DNA from: Nocardioides rubriscoriae
GTDB lineage: Bacteria > Actinomycetota > Actinomycetes > Propionibacteriales > Nocardioidaceae
DNA length: 64,000 nucleotides
NCBI RefSeq assembly: GCF_008087085.1
Contig: NZ_VIYJ01000008.1
Coordinates: forward strand, 278,462 to 342,461
Reading direction: 5' to 3'
The notes beneath the pieces were generated by a model. That model was not told the origin of the DNA. It searched no databases and was given only the letters and a program-made list of their open reading frames with translations. Positions 1-7,936 of this stretch are shown piece after piece. The position numbers were made by a program, and so were the translations under genes. Each line of letters begins with the position of its first letter. Positions within the stretch are counted from its first letter, which is position 1.

Positions 1-1046
1 CAGCGACGGGGGGCGGCGACCGGGGCCACTGAGCCGGGGACGCCGCTCCGCATGGAGCTCACGGGGCCGGGAATGAACGACTCGTCGAGCTCCCCGGAGG
101 CACCATCGGCGGAGGTGGCCGCAGCGTTGGCGTGGGTGGTGAGGTCGGTGATGACGTCCTGGGCGCTTGTCACCATGCTGGCCTGACCGAGCCGCACGAG
201 CTGGTTGACGCCGGTAGACGCCGCGCTGCTGACGGGGCCGGGGACGCCCATGACAGGTCGGTGCAGGTTGGTGGTCCAGTGGGCGGTGTTGAGTGCGCCG
301 CTGCGCAGTGCGGCCTCGACGACGACCGTTCCCTCAGACAGGCCGGCGACGACCCTGTTCCGGGCCAGGAAGCGGGTTCGGGTGGGTCCGGCTCCCGGGG
401 GTGCCTCGGAGACGACAAGGCCGCGTTCCGCGATCGCCTCGAGCAGCTGGGCGTGTGCGGCCGGATAGGGCCGGTCGACGCCGCCGGGCAGGACGGCGAT
501 GGTCGGGCCGCCGGCGATGAGGGCGCCGCGGTGCGCCGCCTGATCGACGCCGTAGGCGAGGCCGCTGATGACGGTGTGGCCCATGGTGGCGAGGTCGCGG
601 CCCAGCTCGGTTGCCTGCTCGGCGCCGTAGCTGGTGGCGGCTCGCGATCCGACGACCGCGACGGAGTTGCCGGCGAGCTGACGCAGGTCGTGCGCTCCGC
701 GGACCCACAGGCCGACGGGTTCCCCGCCGCGTTCGTGGAGGGCGCCGGCGTTGCGGAGTGCGCCGAGCTGGGTGGGCCACTCGGCGTCGCCAGGGACGAT
801 GAAGCGGATGCCGCGGGCGGCGGCCTGCTCAAGCACCTGGGCGGGGTCGACGCGGCCGAGCTCCTGGGCGAGCGCGAAGCCCCAGTGGGATTCGACGTCG
901 CCCGCGGCCTCGAGGTAGCCGAGGACCTTGCCGGCGCCGAGCTCGCTGACCAAGCCGGTGACGCGGAGGTCTCCGGGCTCGATGGACCTGCTGAGGGTGA
1001 CGCGGCGGAGTCGGTCAACGTCGACGTCGATGCGGGTGGTGCTCAT
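1..1046 (-). CDS. dprA: DprA/Smf DNA-processing protein, C-terminus beyond window edge
   Basis: The minus strand is open from an ATG at 1046 to the window edge (348 codons, no stop). The translation shows the DprA Rossmann-fold signature in order: GSRAATSYG, SGLAYGVDQAAHRGAL, AVLPGGVDRPYP, then GPTRTRFLARNRVVAGLS and VEAALRSGALNTA. DprA loads RecA on incoming single-stranded DNA and protects it. On a conjugative element it would handle the transferred strand, which fits its place downstream of ssb. The start overlaps the TGA of the small upstream gene (ATGA), so the two look translationally coupled. It lies in the minus-strand block headed by the shared element at 2701-2736. The family call is secure; the role in transfer is inference. 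Confidence 0.9.
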   Translation of the reverse strand, partial: MSTTRIDVDVDRLRRVTLSRSIEPGDLRVTGLVSELGAGKVLGYLEAAGDVESHWGFALAQELGRVDPAQVLEQAAARGIRFIVPGDAEWPTQLGALRNAGALHERGGEPVGLWVRGAHDLRQLAGNSVAVVGSRAATSYGAEQATELGRDLATMGHTVISGLAYGVDQAAHRGALIAGGPTIAVLPGGVDRPYPAAHAQLLEAIAERGLVVSEAPPGAGPTRTRFLARNRVVAGLSEGTVVVEAALRSGALNTAHWTTNLHRPVMGVPGPVSSAASTGVNQLVRLGQASMVTSAQDVITDLTTHANAAATSADGASGELDESFIPGPVSSMRSGVPGSVAPVAAPRR

Positions 1047-1206
1047 GACTGGCCTCCCCACAGCAGGTCGAGGTCGGGTTCGTGGATGACGTCGAGGCGC
1101 TTATCGGGGCATAGGCCGCGGGCTCGGGCACGACGAGGCGGCGCAGCTGGCGCTCGGTGGCGCTGGGCTGGGCGTCGTCGATCGGGTCGGTGTCGTCGTA
1201 GCTCAT
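1043..1206 (-). pseudogene. small gene upstream of dprA with an apparent reading-frame break
   Basis: An ATG at 1206 opens a frame beginning MSYDDTDPIDDAQPS. After about 30 codons its codon choice deteriorates (ATA, runs of TCG/ACG/TCA), while another frame carries element-like codons reading LDVIHEPDLDLLWGGQS and stops at 1043, overlapping the dprA start as ATGA. The likely original product is therefore N-terminus from the first frame and C-terminus from the second, joined near 1113-1120. The frame as read from 1206 instead runs into dprA and stops at 1015. No family recognised. Either a one-base indel or a sequencing error would explain it. Confidence 0.5.
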
Positions 1207-1221
1207 CGCAGTGTCCCCTTC

Positions 1222-2250
1222 TCAGCGGCCCGGGGCGGGCCGGTCGGCGGTTGGCTGGGTGCGCGGCAGGTCCCGCTGCTGTTCGGGAGGCTTGGGCACG
1301 AAGGACTCGTCGAGCTCGCCGGCGAGGTCGCGCATCTGGGTCTGGTATCGCTCCCACTCGCGGGGGTGGATGCCGTTCTGCAGGGCCGAGGCGACAATGG
1401 CGGCCATGGAGTACGGCCGGTCCGCGGGCACCTGGTCGAGGGCGCACCAGGCCTTGGCGCCGTCGCCGTGCAGCCAGCTGGCGAAGCCGAGCATGGAGGC
1501 CGGCGCTGCGCGGACCTCGTCGGGGGCGCGGCGGGTCAGGTCGTTCCAGAGGGCCATGTGGGAGGTGTGGTTCTCCCGGCTCATGTCCTCCCACAGCGCG
1601 TCGCGGGTGCTGATCGTCTCCAGGGCCACCAGCATCCGTGCGCCGTCGACATCGGAGATCCGGTTGCCGTCGGTGTGGAACTGCTCGAGCCGGTCCAGTG
1701 CCCAGCCCCGCTCGACGGCGGGAGTGCTGCCCGCGGCCGCGGCCCGGGCCGCGCGGATCAGCTGGGCGATCGGCTCACGGTCCCCGACCATGGACGCGGC
1801 CAGAGAGGCCCGGCTGACGGCCGGCTGGGCGGCGCCGGTCAGCACGGTCGCGGCCGCGATCCGCTCGGCGGTAGCCGGGGTCTGAAGCCCGGTCTGGCCG
1901 GTGTTGAACTCACGCCACCGCTCCCCGTCGGCCCACAGCCGGATGTGGGTGGTGATGCCCACGGTGTCGAGGCGGTTGGACAGATGCTGGCTGGCCAGCT
2001 CGGCGCTGCGGCGGTCCTCGGTGAAGCAGAGGATCGCCAGGCGCGCTCCGGGGCGGGCGTGGCGGCCGTAGGGGCCGCGGAGGGCGTCCCAGACCTCCTC
2101 GCGGTCGGCGGCCGTCTTCGGCAGGTCGACGCGGGTGATGGGGAGCCCGGGCCGGAAGGGCACGAGGACGATCGACTCCTCAGGCTTGAAGCCGAGGACG
2201 TGCGGCACTGCGGCGAGCAGCTCGTCCGGGGACTGTACGACGAGATCCAT
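1222..2250 (-). CDS. DUF4192 family protein
   Basis: 342 residues. The start chosen is the ATG at 2250 (MDLVVQSPDELLAAVPHVLG), where DUF4192 similarity begins; the frame is open further upstream but that part overlaps ssb in another frame. Family hallmarks are the N-terminal GFKPEESIVLVPFRPG segment, the central LAILCFTEDRRSAE segment and the late ALDQVPADRPYSMAAIVASALQ region. DUF4192 proteins are small actinobacterial cytosolic proteins of unknown function, common on chromosomes and large mobile elements. It lies 16 bases after ssb and 15 bases before the small gene at 1206, so ssb-DUF4192-small gene-dprA is probably one transcript. Confidence 0.85.
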   Translation of the reverse strand: MDLVVQSPDELLAAVPHVLGFKPEESIVLVPFRPGLPITRVDLPKTAADREEVWDALRGPYGRHARPGARLAILCFTEDRRSAELASQHLSNRLDTVGITTHIRLWADGERWREFNTGQTGLQTPATAERIAAATVLTGAAQPAVSRASLAASMVGDREPIAQLIRAARAAAAGSTPAVERGWALDRLEQFHTDGNRISDVDGARMLVALETISTRDALWEDMSRENHTSHMALWNDLTRRAPDEVRAAPASMLGFASWLHGDGAKAWCALDQVPADRPYSMAAIVASALQNGIHPREWERYQTQMRDLAGELDESFVPKPPEQQRDLPRTQPTADRPAPGR

Positions 2251-2266
2251 CGGAACCTCCGCGCGG

Positions 2267-2656
2267 TCAGCTGGCCTGGGCCGGGCGGGCGGCACGCTCG
2301 ATGCGCGCGGAGACGTACTTGAGCGAGACGCCGACCTCGCCGAAGCGGTTGTCGACGACCACGACGTCCTTGGTGCGCTTCTCGCCGGTCTCCTTGTCCG
2401 GCCAGCTCTCCGTGCGCTCGAGGCCGTGGACGAAGATCGGGTCGCCGGATCCGCAGCTGTCGTGCACGTGCGTGGCAGCCGAGCCGAAGATCTTGACGTT
2501 GTGGGCAGTGGGCTCGTCGTTGCCCCACTCCCCCTCGTCGTTCTGTACGCACCGGTTGACCAGGACCCGGCAGCTGACGAAAGCCTTGTTCTCGCGGGTG
2601 TAGAGCAGCTCGGGAGCCTCGGCCAGGTTGCCGGCGAAGGTGATGGTGGTGGACAT
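2267..2656 (-). CDS. ssb: single-stranded DNA-binding protein
   Basis: 129 residues, one OB-fold with no long acidic tail. It begins MSTTITFAGNLAEAPEL and carries the usual SSB landmarks (FVSCRVLVNR, HNVKIFG, ESWPDKETGEKRTKDVVVVDN). It is shorter than a chromosomal SSB and lacks the C-terminal acidic tip that recruits repair partners, as is common for SSBs on plasmids. It would coat the transferred strand during conjugation. First gene of the ssb-dprA operon; a GAGGAAG ribosome site lies just upstream, and the shared bipartite element sits 44 bases before the ATG. Confidence 0.9.
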   Translation of the reverse strand: MSTTITFAGNLAEAPELLYTRENKAFVSCRVLVNRCVQNDEGEWGNDEPTAHNVKIFGSAATHVHDSCGSGDPIFVHGLERTESWPDKETGEKRTKDVVVVDNRFGEVGVSLKYVSARIERAARPAQAS

Positions 2657-2700
2657 GACTTCCTCCTCGGTGACTGCGAGACGTTCGGATCGGTCCCGCA

Positions 2701-2736
2701 GTCACCTAGGTCCCATCGGGGGCCGGCAGCGATCAC
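2701..2736 (-). promoter_or_regulatory. shared bipartite element, copy 1 (ssb operon)
   Basis: Read on the minus strand: GTGATCGC, 20 bases, TAGGTGAC. The downstream box is 44 bases before the ssb ATG (2656). One of seven copies in the window with identical box order, orientation toward a gene and 20-base spacing. Confidence 0.75.
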
Positions 2737-3198
2737 ATCGGCCGAACTTGTTCGGATCCGCTCGTGCTCGCGTGGGACTGCTCAGCAGGGCACCAGGTAG
2801 TCGAAGCGGTACTTGAAGACGACGACGCGGATACCCTTGTAGGTTGGTCCGCCTGACGCCGGAGAGGTGGTAGTCGCCGACCCGGCACTCCGAGCTGGCC
2901 AGGTGGTTGTTCAGCCGCCACTGCCGGTTCTTGAGGGAGCGGTAGGACTTCGTGAACCAGCCGCGCTTGACCAAGCAGCCGCGGAAGGTGTGCCGCATGC
3001 CGTCGTGGGCGTAGGAGGTGTCGAAGACGCTGTCGGAGGACCAGATGACCATCCGGCAGCCCATGTCCTCGACGGGCTCAGCCGCGGCCGCCGGCGAGGT
3101 GGCGGTCAGGCACAGTGCGGACGCCAGGACCGCGGCGAGGGTGGCCAGGACTGCTGGGTGGGTTGAGCCGCGTCGAGCGCGGCGGGGTGATCTGGACA
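2702..3198 (-). CDS. small secreted cysteine-containing protein, probable C-terminal frameshift
   Basis: Start at ATG 3198 with a GAGGAGG ribosome site. A signal peptide is clear: arginine-rich start (MSRSPRRARRGS), hydrophobic core and an Ala-rich cleavage region (SPAAAAEP). The mature part has cysteines in GCRMV, RGCLV and SSECRV, an odd number in this frame. As read, the frame continues to 2702 with an Arg/Pro-rich tail that runs over the regulatory element of ssb. In the next frame the sequence reads TYKGIRVVVFKYRFDYLVPC and stops at 2782, giving a fourth cysteine and a normal end, so a one-base indel near 2848 is likely. Function unknown; its shared element suggests expression with the transfer genes and a role at the cell surface. 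Confidence 0.7.
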
Positions 3199-3241
3199 TG
3201 CGTTCCTCCTCGGTTCGGGCGGGACGCAGGCCGGCCCCGCG

Positions 3242-3277
3242 GTCACCTAGGTCCGCGAAGGGGTCCGGGGCGATCAA
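3242..3277 (-). promoter_or_regulatory. shared bipartite element, copy 2 (secreted protein)
   Basis: Minus strand: TTGATCGC, 20 bases, TAGGTGAC; 43 bases before the ATG at 3198, almost the same distance as at ssb. One mismatch in the upstream box (T for G). Confidence 0.75.
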
Positions 3278-3290
3278 CGAGGGCGCAAGA

Positions 3291-3329
3291 AGCGCCCCGA
3301 CCGGCTCTCGGGTACCGGATCGGGGCGCT
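3291..3329 (-). terminator. terminator-like hairpin after the 3384-3839 gene
   Basis: Arms AGCGCCCCGACCGG and CCGGATCGGGGCGCT pair with one bulge around a 10-base loop. It lies between the stop at 3384 and the element at 3242-3277, so it would separate the two minus-strand units. Confidence 0.65.
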
Positions 3330-3383
3330 GAGAAGCACGCTAGGCGTAGGCACCGACACAACCCGTGCCGGCGGCCAGCTGAC

Positions 3384-3839
3384 CTACCGTGCCGGCCGGC
3401 GCCGCGGCGGCCGGTTGCTGAGCTTCTGCGGAGGCGGCGGCAGCTCGCGGCCCAGCCGCCGGCGGGCATCCTCGGCCGCAGCGATCACGGCTTCCTGGGC
3501 GAACGCGGAGCGGGCGAGCATCCGGCCGAGCTCCTGACGGTCGGCCACGAGCGCGTCTTCGACCGCCTCGATGGTCGCGGCCGGCAGGTCGTGCTTCTTG
3601 TTGAAGCTCTTGCGGGTCACGCTGACCAGGGCGGGATGCTTCTCGCTCGCGGCCGCGAGTTCGGCCCGCTGCTGTGGTGAGCGCCGGGTGTGCAGCTCGA
3701 GCGCCTGGGCGAGCCAGCCGACGAACGAGCCGGGCGAGTCGACATCGGTGTCCAGGTCGGCGATGTAGGCCGATCGCGCGAGGTCCCACACGCCGGGCTT
3801 CCAGTAGATCCCGACCGGGGTCGTGGTCTGGCTCGTCAC
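3384..3839 (-). CDS. hypothetical protein, possible centromere-binding (RHH-type) partner of ParB
   Basis: 151 residues, starting MTSQTTTPVGIYWKPGVWDLARSAY. The short beta-like lead (VGIYWKPGVWD) followed by helices, then FVGWLAQALELHTRR, resembles ribbon-helix-helix DNA-binding proteins of actinobacterial plasmids, but I cannot confirm this by eye. A second half of charged helices ends in a basic, proline-rich tail (RELPPPPQKLSNRPPRRRPAR). It is transcribed divergently from parB across a 310-base intergenic region, the usual arrangement for a partition or copy-control pair. No shared bipartite element lies upstream. Confidence 0.6.
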   Translation of the reverse strand: MTSQTTTPVGIYWKPGVWDLARSAYIADLDTDVDSPGSFVGWLAQALELHTRRSPQQRAELAAASEKHPALVSVTRKSFNKKHDLPAATIEAVEDALVADRQELGRMLARSAFAQEAVIAAAEDARRRLGRELPPPPQKLSNRPPRRRPAR

Positions 3840-4149
3840 CTGATCACTCCCCTGGTCTCACCCGCCGGCGTCGAGCCGCAGCGGCTAACACCAATGCCGC
3901 TGCATTCCCGGTCGGGGCCCTGCGCCGCCGTTCCCACCCTCGCTCGATTCCTTTCGTTCCAGCCAGCTACGAGGTGCAGCTGCGCCGCGCCGCCGCATCA
4001 GAGTCCGCGCCCAGTGAGGCCGGGTTTTCCCCACCCTCACCGGATGCCCACCTTTCCACAGGTCCGCCCTGTGCGCCGGTAGGCGTCGGCCCCCGCTAGG
4101 AGACTTGCTTCTGTCAGTTCTTTCTATTCTACTCACGGAGGACAGCCGC
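3840..4149. promoter_or_regulatory. divergent intergenic region upstream of parB
   Basis: 310 bases between the divergent genes at 3839 and 4150. It is less GC-rich near parB (a CTTTCTATTCTACTC stretch at 4120-4134) and holds the motif GTTCTTTCTATTC at 4117-4129, plus a GGAGGA ribosome site at 4137-4142. No iterons or other repeats were seen. It presumably holds promoters for both genes. Confidence 0.5.
4117..4129 (-). promoter_or_regulatory. GAATAGAAAGAAC motif, copy upstream of parB
   Basis: Minus strand GAATAGAAAGAAC, identical over 13 bases to the motif at 9472-9484 upstream of the relaxase and related to those at 5757 and 58268. Here it sits about 20 bases before the parB ATG, so a bound protein would block parB expression. 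Confidence 0.5.
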
Positions 4150-5700
4150 ATGACCGACACCATCCAGGCCACCGCCGACACCGCCGCCGAGGCCACCGAC
4201 GCCGTCCAGACCGAGGAGTTCCTGTACCTCGACCCCGCCGACATCATCATCGGCACCAACGTCCGGGCCGACCTGCGACCCGACCACATGGAGTTCCGCA
4301 AGTCGATCAAGGAGCGCGGCGTTCTGGAGGCCGTCACGGTCTACCGCAACGAGGACGGCCAGTACGTCCTGCTGCGCGGCCAGCGCCGCACCGTGACCGC
4401 CGCCGAGGTCGGCACCCCCACCGGCCTGATCCCGGCCCGCGTCGTGCCCCAGCCCGCCGACGCCGACCGGATCGGCGACCAGATGGTCGAGAACATCCAC
4501 CGCGCCGGGATGCGCGAGGCCGAGATCGTCGCGGGCGTGGAGCAGCTGGCCCTGCTCGGCGTGAGCGCCGCGCAGATCGCCAAGCGCACCAGCATCGACC
4601 GCCCCACCGTGAACGCCGCCCTGGCAGTCACCAAGGCCGACCAGACCCGCAACCGGCTCGACTCCGGAGACCTGACGTTGGAGGAGGCCGCGATCTTCGC
4701 CGAGTTCGAGCACGACCCCGAGGCCGTGCAGCGCCTCGAGAACACCAAGCGGTGGGGGCACTCGCTCGCCCACGAGTCCCAGCGGCTGCGCGACGAGGCA
4801 GCCGAGCGAGAGGCCGACGACGCCGAGGTCGAGCGACTGCGCGCCGAGGGCCTGCCGGTGCTGAGCGCCGAGGAGGTCGCGGAGGCCGACGAGGTGCTGC
4901 GCATCCAGCGGCTGGTCACCGAGGACGGCGAGCCGCTGCCCGAGGAGGAGTGGCCCAGCGTTCCCGGCGCTCGCGTCCAGGTCGTCAAGGAGTGGGTCTA
5001 CCCCGAGGACGCGTACGACGAGGAGAGCGAGGACAGCACGGACGAGGAGGAGGACGACTACGAGCCCGCCGAGCCCTACCAGCAGTACATGCCGGTGTGG
5101 GTCGTCACCGACCTCGCCGCCTCCGGCCTGCGTCGTCGCGGCGGCGGGTCCGGCAGCACCACTACCGACAGCGGGTACGAGACCGAGAGCGAGGAGGAGG
5201 CCGAGGCCCGCCGTGATGAGCGCCGCCGCGTGATCGCCAACAACAAGGCCTGGGCGAGCGCCGAGACCGTGCGCCGGGAGTGGCTGACCGGGTTCGTGGC
5301 CCGCAAGACGGCCCCGAAGGGTGCCGAGGCGCTGATCTGCGAGGCCGTCGTCACCGGCCACCACTCACTGAGCAAGGCCATGGACCACCGGCACCCGATG
5401 CTCTTCACCCTGCTCGGGATCGACGTCCCGACCGGCTACTACGGCGCGGGCCACGACGAGTGCCACAAGATCGCGACCAAGGCGAGCACGCCGAAGGCCG
5501 CGACCATGACCACGCTCGCCGCCGTCGTCGCCGCGTGGGAGGCCACGACCGGCAAGCACTCCTGGCGCAACCCGACCTCGTGGGACGCCCGCGTGCTCGG
5601 CGCGCTCGTGGAGTGGGGGTACCAGCCCAGCGAGGTCGAGCGGATCCTGCTCGGCGAAGAGCCGCAGTCGAGCATCGAGGCCAGCGACAGCGCCGCCTGA
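4150..5700 (+). CDS. parB: ParB/Spo0J-family protein with long acidic insert
   Basis: 516 residues from the ATG at 4150 with a GGAGGA site 8 bases upstream. The N-terminal ParB/Srx CTP-binding domain is plain: LDPADIIIGTNVR (about 27-39), the GxxRR box LLRGQRR (74-80) and ENIHR (114-118), followed by a helix-turn-helix around residues 137-160 (VSAAQIAKRTSIDRPTVNAAL). After a charged coiled region comes a strongly acidic stretch near 290-320 (EESEDSTDEEEDDYE) and a C-terminal helical domain. That makes it longer than chromosomal ParB; plasmid and phage versions often have such extensions. No adjacent ParA: the closest ParA-like proteins are at 30572 and 56671, both in other operons. It could serve in segregation, regulation or as a transfer-linked nuclease-like ParB; the sequence does not decide. 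Confidence 0.85.
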   Translation: MTDTIQATADTAAEATDAVQTEEFLYLDPADIIIGTNVRADLRPDHMEFRKSIKERGVLEAVTVYRNEDGQYVLLRGQRRTVTAAEVGTPTGLIPARVVPQPADADRIGDQMVENIHRAGMREAEIVAGVEQLALLGVSAAQIAKRTSIDRPTVNAALAVTKADQTRNRLDSGDLTLEEAAIFAEFEHDPEAVQRLENTKRWGHSLAHESQRLRDEAAEREADDAEVERLRAEGLPVLSAEEVAEADEVLRIQRLVTEDGEPLPEEEWPSVPGARVQVVKEWVYPEDAYDEESEDSTDEEEDDYEPAEPYQQYMPVWVVTDLAASGLRRRGGGSGSTTTDSGYETESEEEAEARRDERRRVIANNKAWASAETVRREWLTGFVARKTAPKGAEALICEAVVTGHHSLSKAMDHRHPMLFTLLGIDVPTGYYGAGHDECHKIATKASTPKAATMTTLAAVVAAWEATTGKHSWRNPTSWDARVLGALVEWGYQPSEVERILLGEEPQSSIEASDSAA

Positions 5701-5719
5701 TCGGCTCCCCCTCCCCTAC

Positions 5720-5755
5720 CTGAGGGCGGTTCTTCCTGTGAAGAACCGTCCTCAG
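5720..5755 (+). terminator. terminator hairpin after parB
   Basis: CTGAGGGCGGTTCTTC and GAAGAACCGTCCTCAG form a long stem with one mismatch and a 4-base loop, 20 bases after the parB stop. Confidence 0.75.
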
Positions 5756-5756
5756 T

Positions 5757-5772
5757 GGAATAGAAACCATAG
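5757..5772 (+). promoter_or_regulatory. GAATAGAAA motif, copy upstream of the DUF932 gene
   Basis: GGAATAGAAACCATAG, sharing GAATAGAAA with the copies at 4117 and 9472. It lies 44 bases before the ATG at 5816, between the parB terminator and the gene, where a promoter is expected. Confidence 0.45.
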
Positions 5773-5815
5773 AATGGTCTCAGTTCGTTTGATTCCGACA
5801 CGGGAGGACCCCGAC

Positions 5816-6820
5816 ATGGCCCACGAGATCGAGACCCACGGCATGCAGGCAGCAGCCGTCTTCGCCCGCAGGGACGCATGGCACCGCCTGGGTACCACCG
5901 TCCGCGACCGCGCGTTCACCGCCGAGGAGGCCATGAGGCTCGGCCACCTGGGCGGCTGGGACGTCCGCAAGTTGCCGCTCACAACCGCCGAGGTCAGCGA
6001 GGGCGGCGTCACCGCGATCGAGGTCCCCGGCTTCGCCACGGTGCGCACAAACCCGTTCACCGGAGCACCCGAAGCGCTCGGCGTCGTCGGCGGCGGCTAC
6101 ACCCCGCTGCAGAACGAGGACCACGCCGAGTTCCTCAACCTGCTGGCCGACGAGTCGGGCGCGATCTTCGACACCGCCGGGTCGCTGCGCGGCGGTCGGC
6201 AGGTGTTCATCACCATGCAACTGCCGGACTCGCTCACGGTCGGCGGCACCGACCGCGTCGACCTCAACATCGCCGCGCTCAACAGCCACGACGGGTCCAG
6301 CGCGTTCCGCATCCTCGTCACCCCGGTCCGTGTCGTGTGCGCGAACACCCAGAGCGCGGCCCTGCGCAACCACGAGTCGTCGTTCTCGATCCGGCACACC
6401 CGCAACGCCAAGGCCGCCGTGCAGGCCGCCCGCGACGCGCTCGAGCTGACGTTCACCTACGTCGACGCGTTCCAGGTTGAGGCCGAGCGGCTGATCCAGG
6501 AGACCATGACCGACGCCGCGTTCGACGCCCTGATCGACGCCACGTTCGGCAAGGCCGAGGCGAACGCCACTAAGCGAGTCCGCGAGACCGAGAGCCGCCG
6601 CCGCTCCCGGCTGCACTGGCTGTTCGCCGAGGCCGACACCCAGACCGGCATCCGCGACACCGCGTGGGCCGGCTACCAGGCCGTGGCGGAGTACGTCGAC
6701 CACTACGCCCCGGTCCGCACCAAGGGCGACGAGCACACCGCCCGCGCCACGCGGGTGCTCACCAGCGACGACCCCGACCGGATCAAGCGCCGCGCCTGGA
6801 CCGCGCTCGCCCCGGCCTGA
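5816..6820 (+). CDS. DUF932 phage/plasmid-like protein
   Basis: 334 residues from an ATG preceded by GGGAGGA. The opening MAHEIETHGMQAAAVFARRD and the downstream AWHRLGTTV are typical of the DUF932 (TIGR03299, phage/plasmid-like) family; later landmarks are LGVVGGGYTPLQNEDHAEFLN, RGGRQVFITMQLP and RVVCANTQSAAL. Function is not established; members are common on phages, plasmids and integrative elements next to replication or partition genes and are often highly expressed. It has its own upstream region with a GAATAGAAA motif and lies behind a terminator, so it is probably transcribed separately from parB. Confidence 0.85.
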   Translation: MAHEIETHGMQAAAVFARRDAWHRLGTTVRDRAFTAEEAMRLGHLGGWDVRKLPLTTAEVSEGGVTAIEVPGFATVRTNPFTGAPEALGVVGGGYTPLQNEDHAEFLNLLADESGAIFDTAGSLRGGRQVFITMQLPDSLTVGGTDRVDLNIAALNSHDGSSAFRILVTPVRVVCANTQSAALRNHESSFSIRHTRNAKAAVQAARDALELTFTYVDAFQVEAERLIQETMTDAAFDALIDATFGKAEANATKRVRETESRRRSRLHWLFAEADTQTGIRDTAWAGYQAVAEYVDHYAPVRTKGDEHTARATRVLTSDDPDRIKRRAWTALAPA

Positions 6821-6896
6821 TCGTCCCGCTAGTTCCTCCGGTGGCGGGCTGAGACCCCGAGTCCGGCCCGCCACCGGCCCAACCGAAGGAGGAGCC

Positions 6897-7190
6897 ATGA
6901 CCGACACGACCACCCACGCCAGCGCCGCACCGACGCCCGACAGCACGCCTGTGGAGTGGCACGCCGTGGACGCCGACGACCGCTGGCCGGGTCAATGGAG
7001 CGCGCACACCGCCAGCGTCCATGCGCACGGGCGCATCTACCTGATCCGGATCACGCCCGGTGACCACGCGACCTACCTCGCGCCGGGGTTCTACGCCGAC
7101 ATCGACGGCGGCTATGGGCAGCGCTGGGGGATGCGCACCGGCACGCTCGACGAGGCCAAGAGCCGCGCAGTCGAGGACGTTCTGCGATGA
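6897..7190 (+). CDS. hypothetical small protein, first of an overlapping gene run
   Basis: 97 residues, with a perfect AAGGAGGAG site before the ATG. Begins MTDTTTHASAAPTPDS and contains aromatic-rich beta-like segments (PGFYADIDGGYGQRWGMRTG). No family recognised. Its TGA overlaps the next ATG (ATGA), the first of four such joins that tie 6897-8283 into one translationally coupled unit. These look like accessory phage- or plasmid-type proteins, perhaps counter-defence or establishment factors, but nothing in the sequence proves it. Confidence 0.7.
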   Translation: MTDTTTHASAAPTPDSTPVEWHAVDADDRWPGQWSAHTASVHAHGRIYLIRITPGDHATYLAPGFYADIDGGYGQRWGMRTGTLDEAKSRAVEDVLR

Positions 7191-7402
7191 GCCAGCCGAC
7201 CAGCGCCGCCAAGGACCGGCACACCCTCAGCGAGACGGCCTGCGACCTGGTTGTCATCGAGCACCGGCTGCGCGACGTACGCCGCTGGACCCCCGAGACC
7301 GCCCGCGCCCACCTGGACGCGGCCTTGTCCAGCGTCGCCACGGCGCTGGACGCCCTGCACGCCGAGCACACCCACCGCACCACCGAACAGGAGCAGTCAT
7401 GA
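7187..7402 (+). CDS. hypothetical small helical protein
   Basis: 71 residues, almost entirely helical by composition (SETACDLVVIEHRLRDVRRW, then an Ala-rich amphipathic helix and a His/Glu-rich end). Overlaps both neighbours by 4 bases (ATGA). No family recognised. Confidence 0.65.
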   Translation: MSQPTSAAKDRHTLSETACDLVVIEHRLRDVRRWTPETARAHLDAALSSVATALDALHAEHTHRTTEQEQS

Positions 7403-7697
7403 CGAACCACGACGCAGCTTCAACCACGACGGTGATCAGCGAGCGCGACCAGCGCCGCATCCGAGCCGCTATGTCCGCGATGCCCTACGCCGCCACCGAG
7501 CGGGTGCCCAAGCCGTGGGTCGCCATGGGCGATGCCGTCGACGCCGACGCCGTCGTGGCCTTCCTGGAGGGCCTCGCGAAAGTCCTGGGCGAGGTCGCGG
7601 CCGAGAGCGACACCGGCGCCGCCTGTTCTCCGTCGAGGCCGACGTGAAGGCGTTCCGCCGCCTCATCGGCACCGCGCCCACCGAGGTGACCCCGTGA
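7399..7697 (+). pseudogene. hypothetical small protein, probable one-base frameshift
   Basis: From the ATG at 7399 the frame reads MTNHDAASTTTVISERDQRR through FLEGLAKVLGEVAAESDTGA and then stops at 7647 after a foreign-looking tail (ACSPSRPT). In the next frame the sequence continues LFSVEADVKAFRRLIGTAP and ends at 7697, overlapping the following GTG start, with codon choice typical of this element. A one-base indel in the GCGCCGCC stretch near 7617-7623 would restore a protein of about 98 residues. No family recognised. Confidence 0.55.
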
Positions 7698-7936
7698 GCG
7701 CGCACATCGAGTGGCTAGCCGCTCGGGAGACCAGCGTCCAGGTCTTCACCCCCGGCGAGGACTGGGCGGGTGCCGGTGAGCATCGTCAGCCGGTCCTGAC
7801 GCTGGCCGGTGACGACGTGGTGGCGATCCAGGGCAAGCCCGCCGAGTTGCGGGCGCTGGCCGCCCGGATCACCGCCGTGGCGACCGCCGCATCCGGGCGT
7901 CTCGACCTCGCCGCCCGGGAGGACCAACCCGCATGA
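7694..7936 (+). CDS. hypothetical small protein
   Basis: 80 residues from a GTG at 7694 that overlaps the stop of the (restored) preceding frame; this overlap decides the start. Begins MSAHIEWLAARETSVQVFTP, with a central beta-rich part (QPVLTLAGDDVVAIQGK) and a C-terminal helix. Overlaps the next gene by 4 bases. No family recognised. Confidence 0.6.
   Translation: MSAHIEWLAARETSVQVFTPGEDWAGAGEHRQPVLTLAGDDVVAIQGKPAELRALAARITAVATAASGRLDLAAREDQPA

Noticed and set aside
132..1613. Long plus-strand open frame of 493 codons
   Set aside because: Mirror of the minus-strand dprA and DUF4192 genes; Gly/Ala/Arg-rich translation with no family features.
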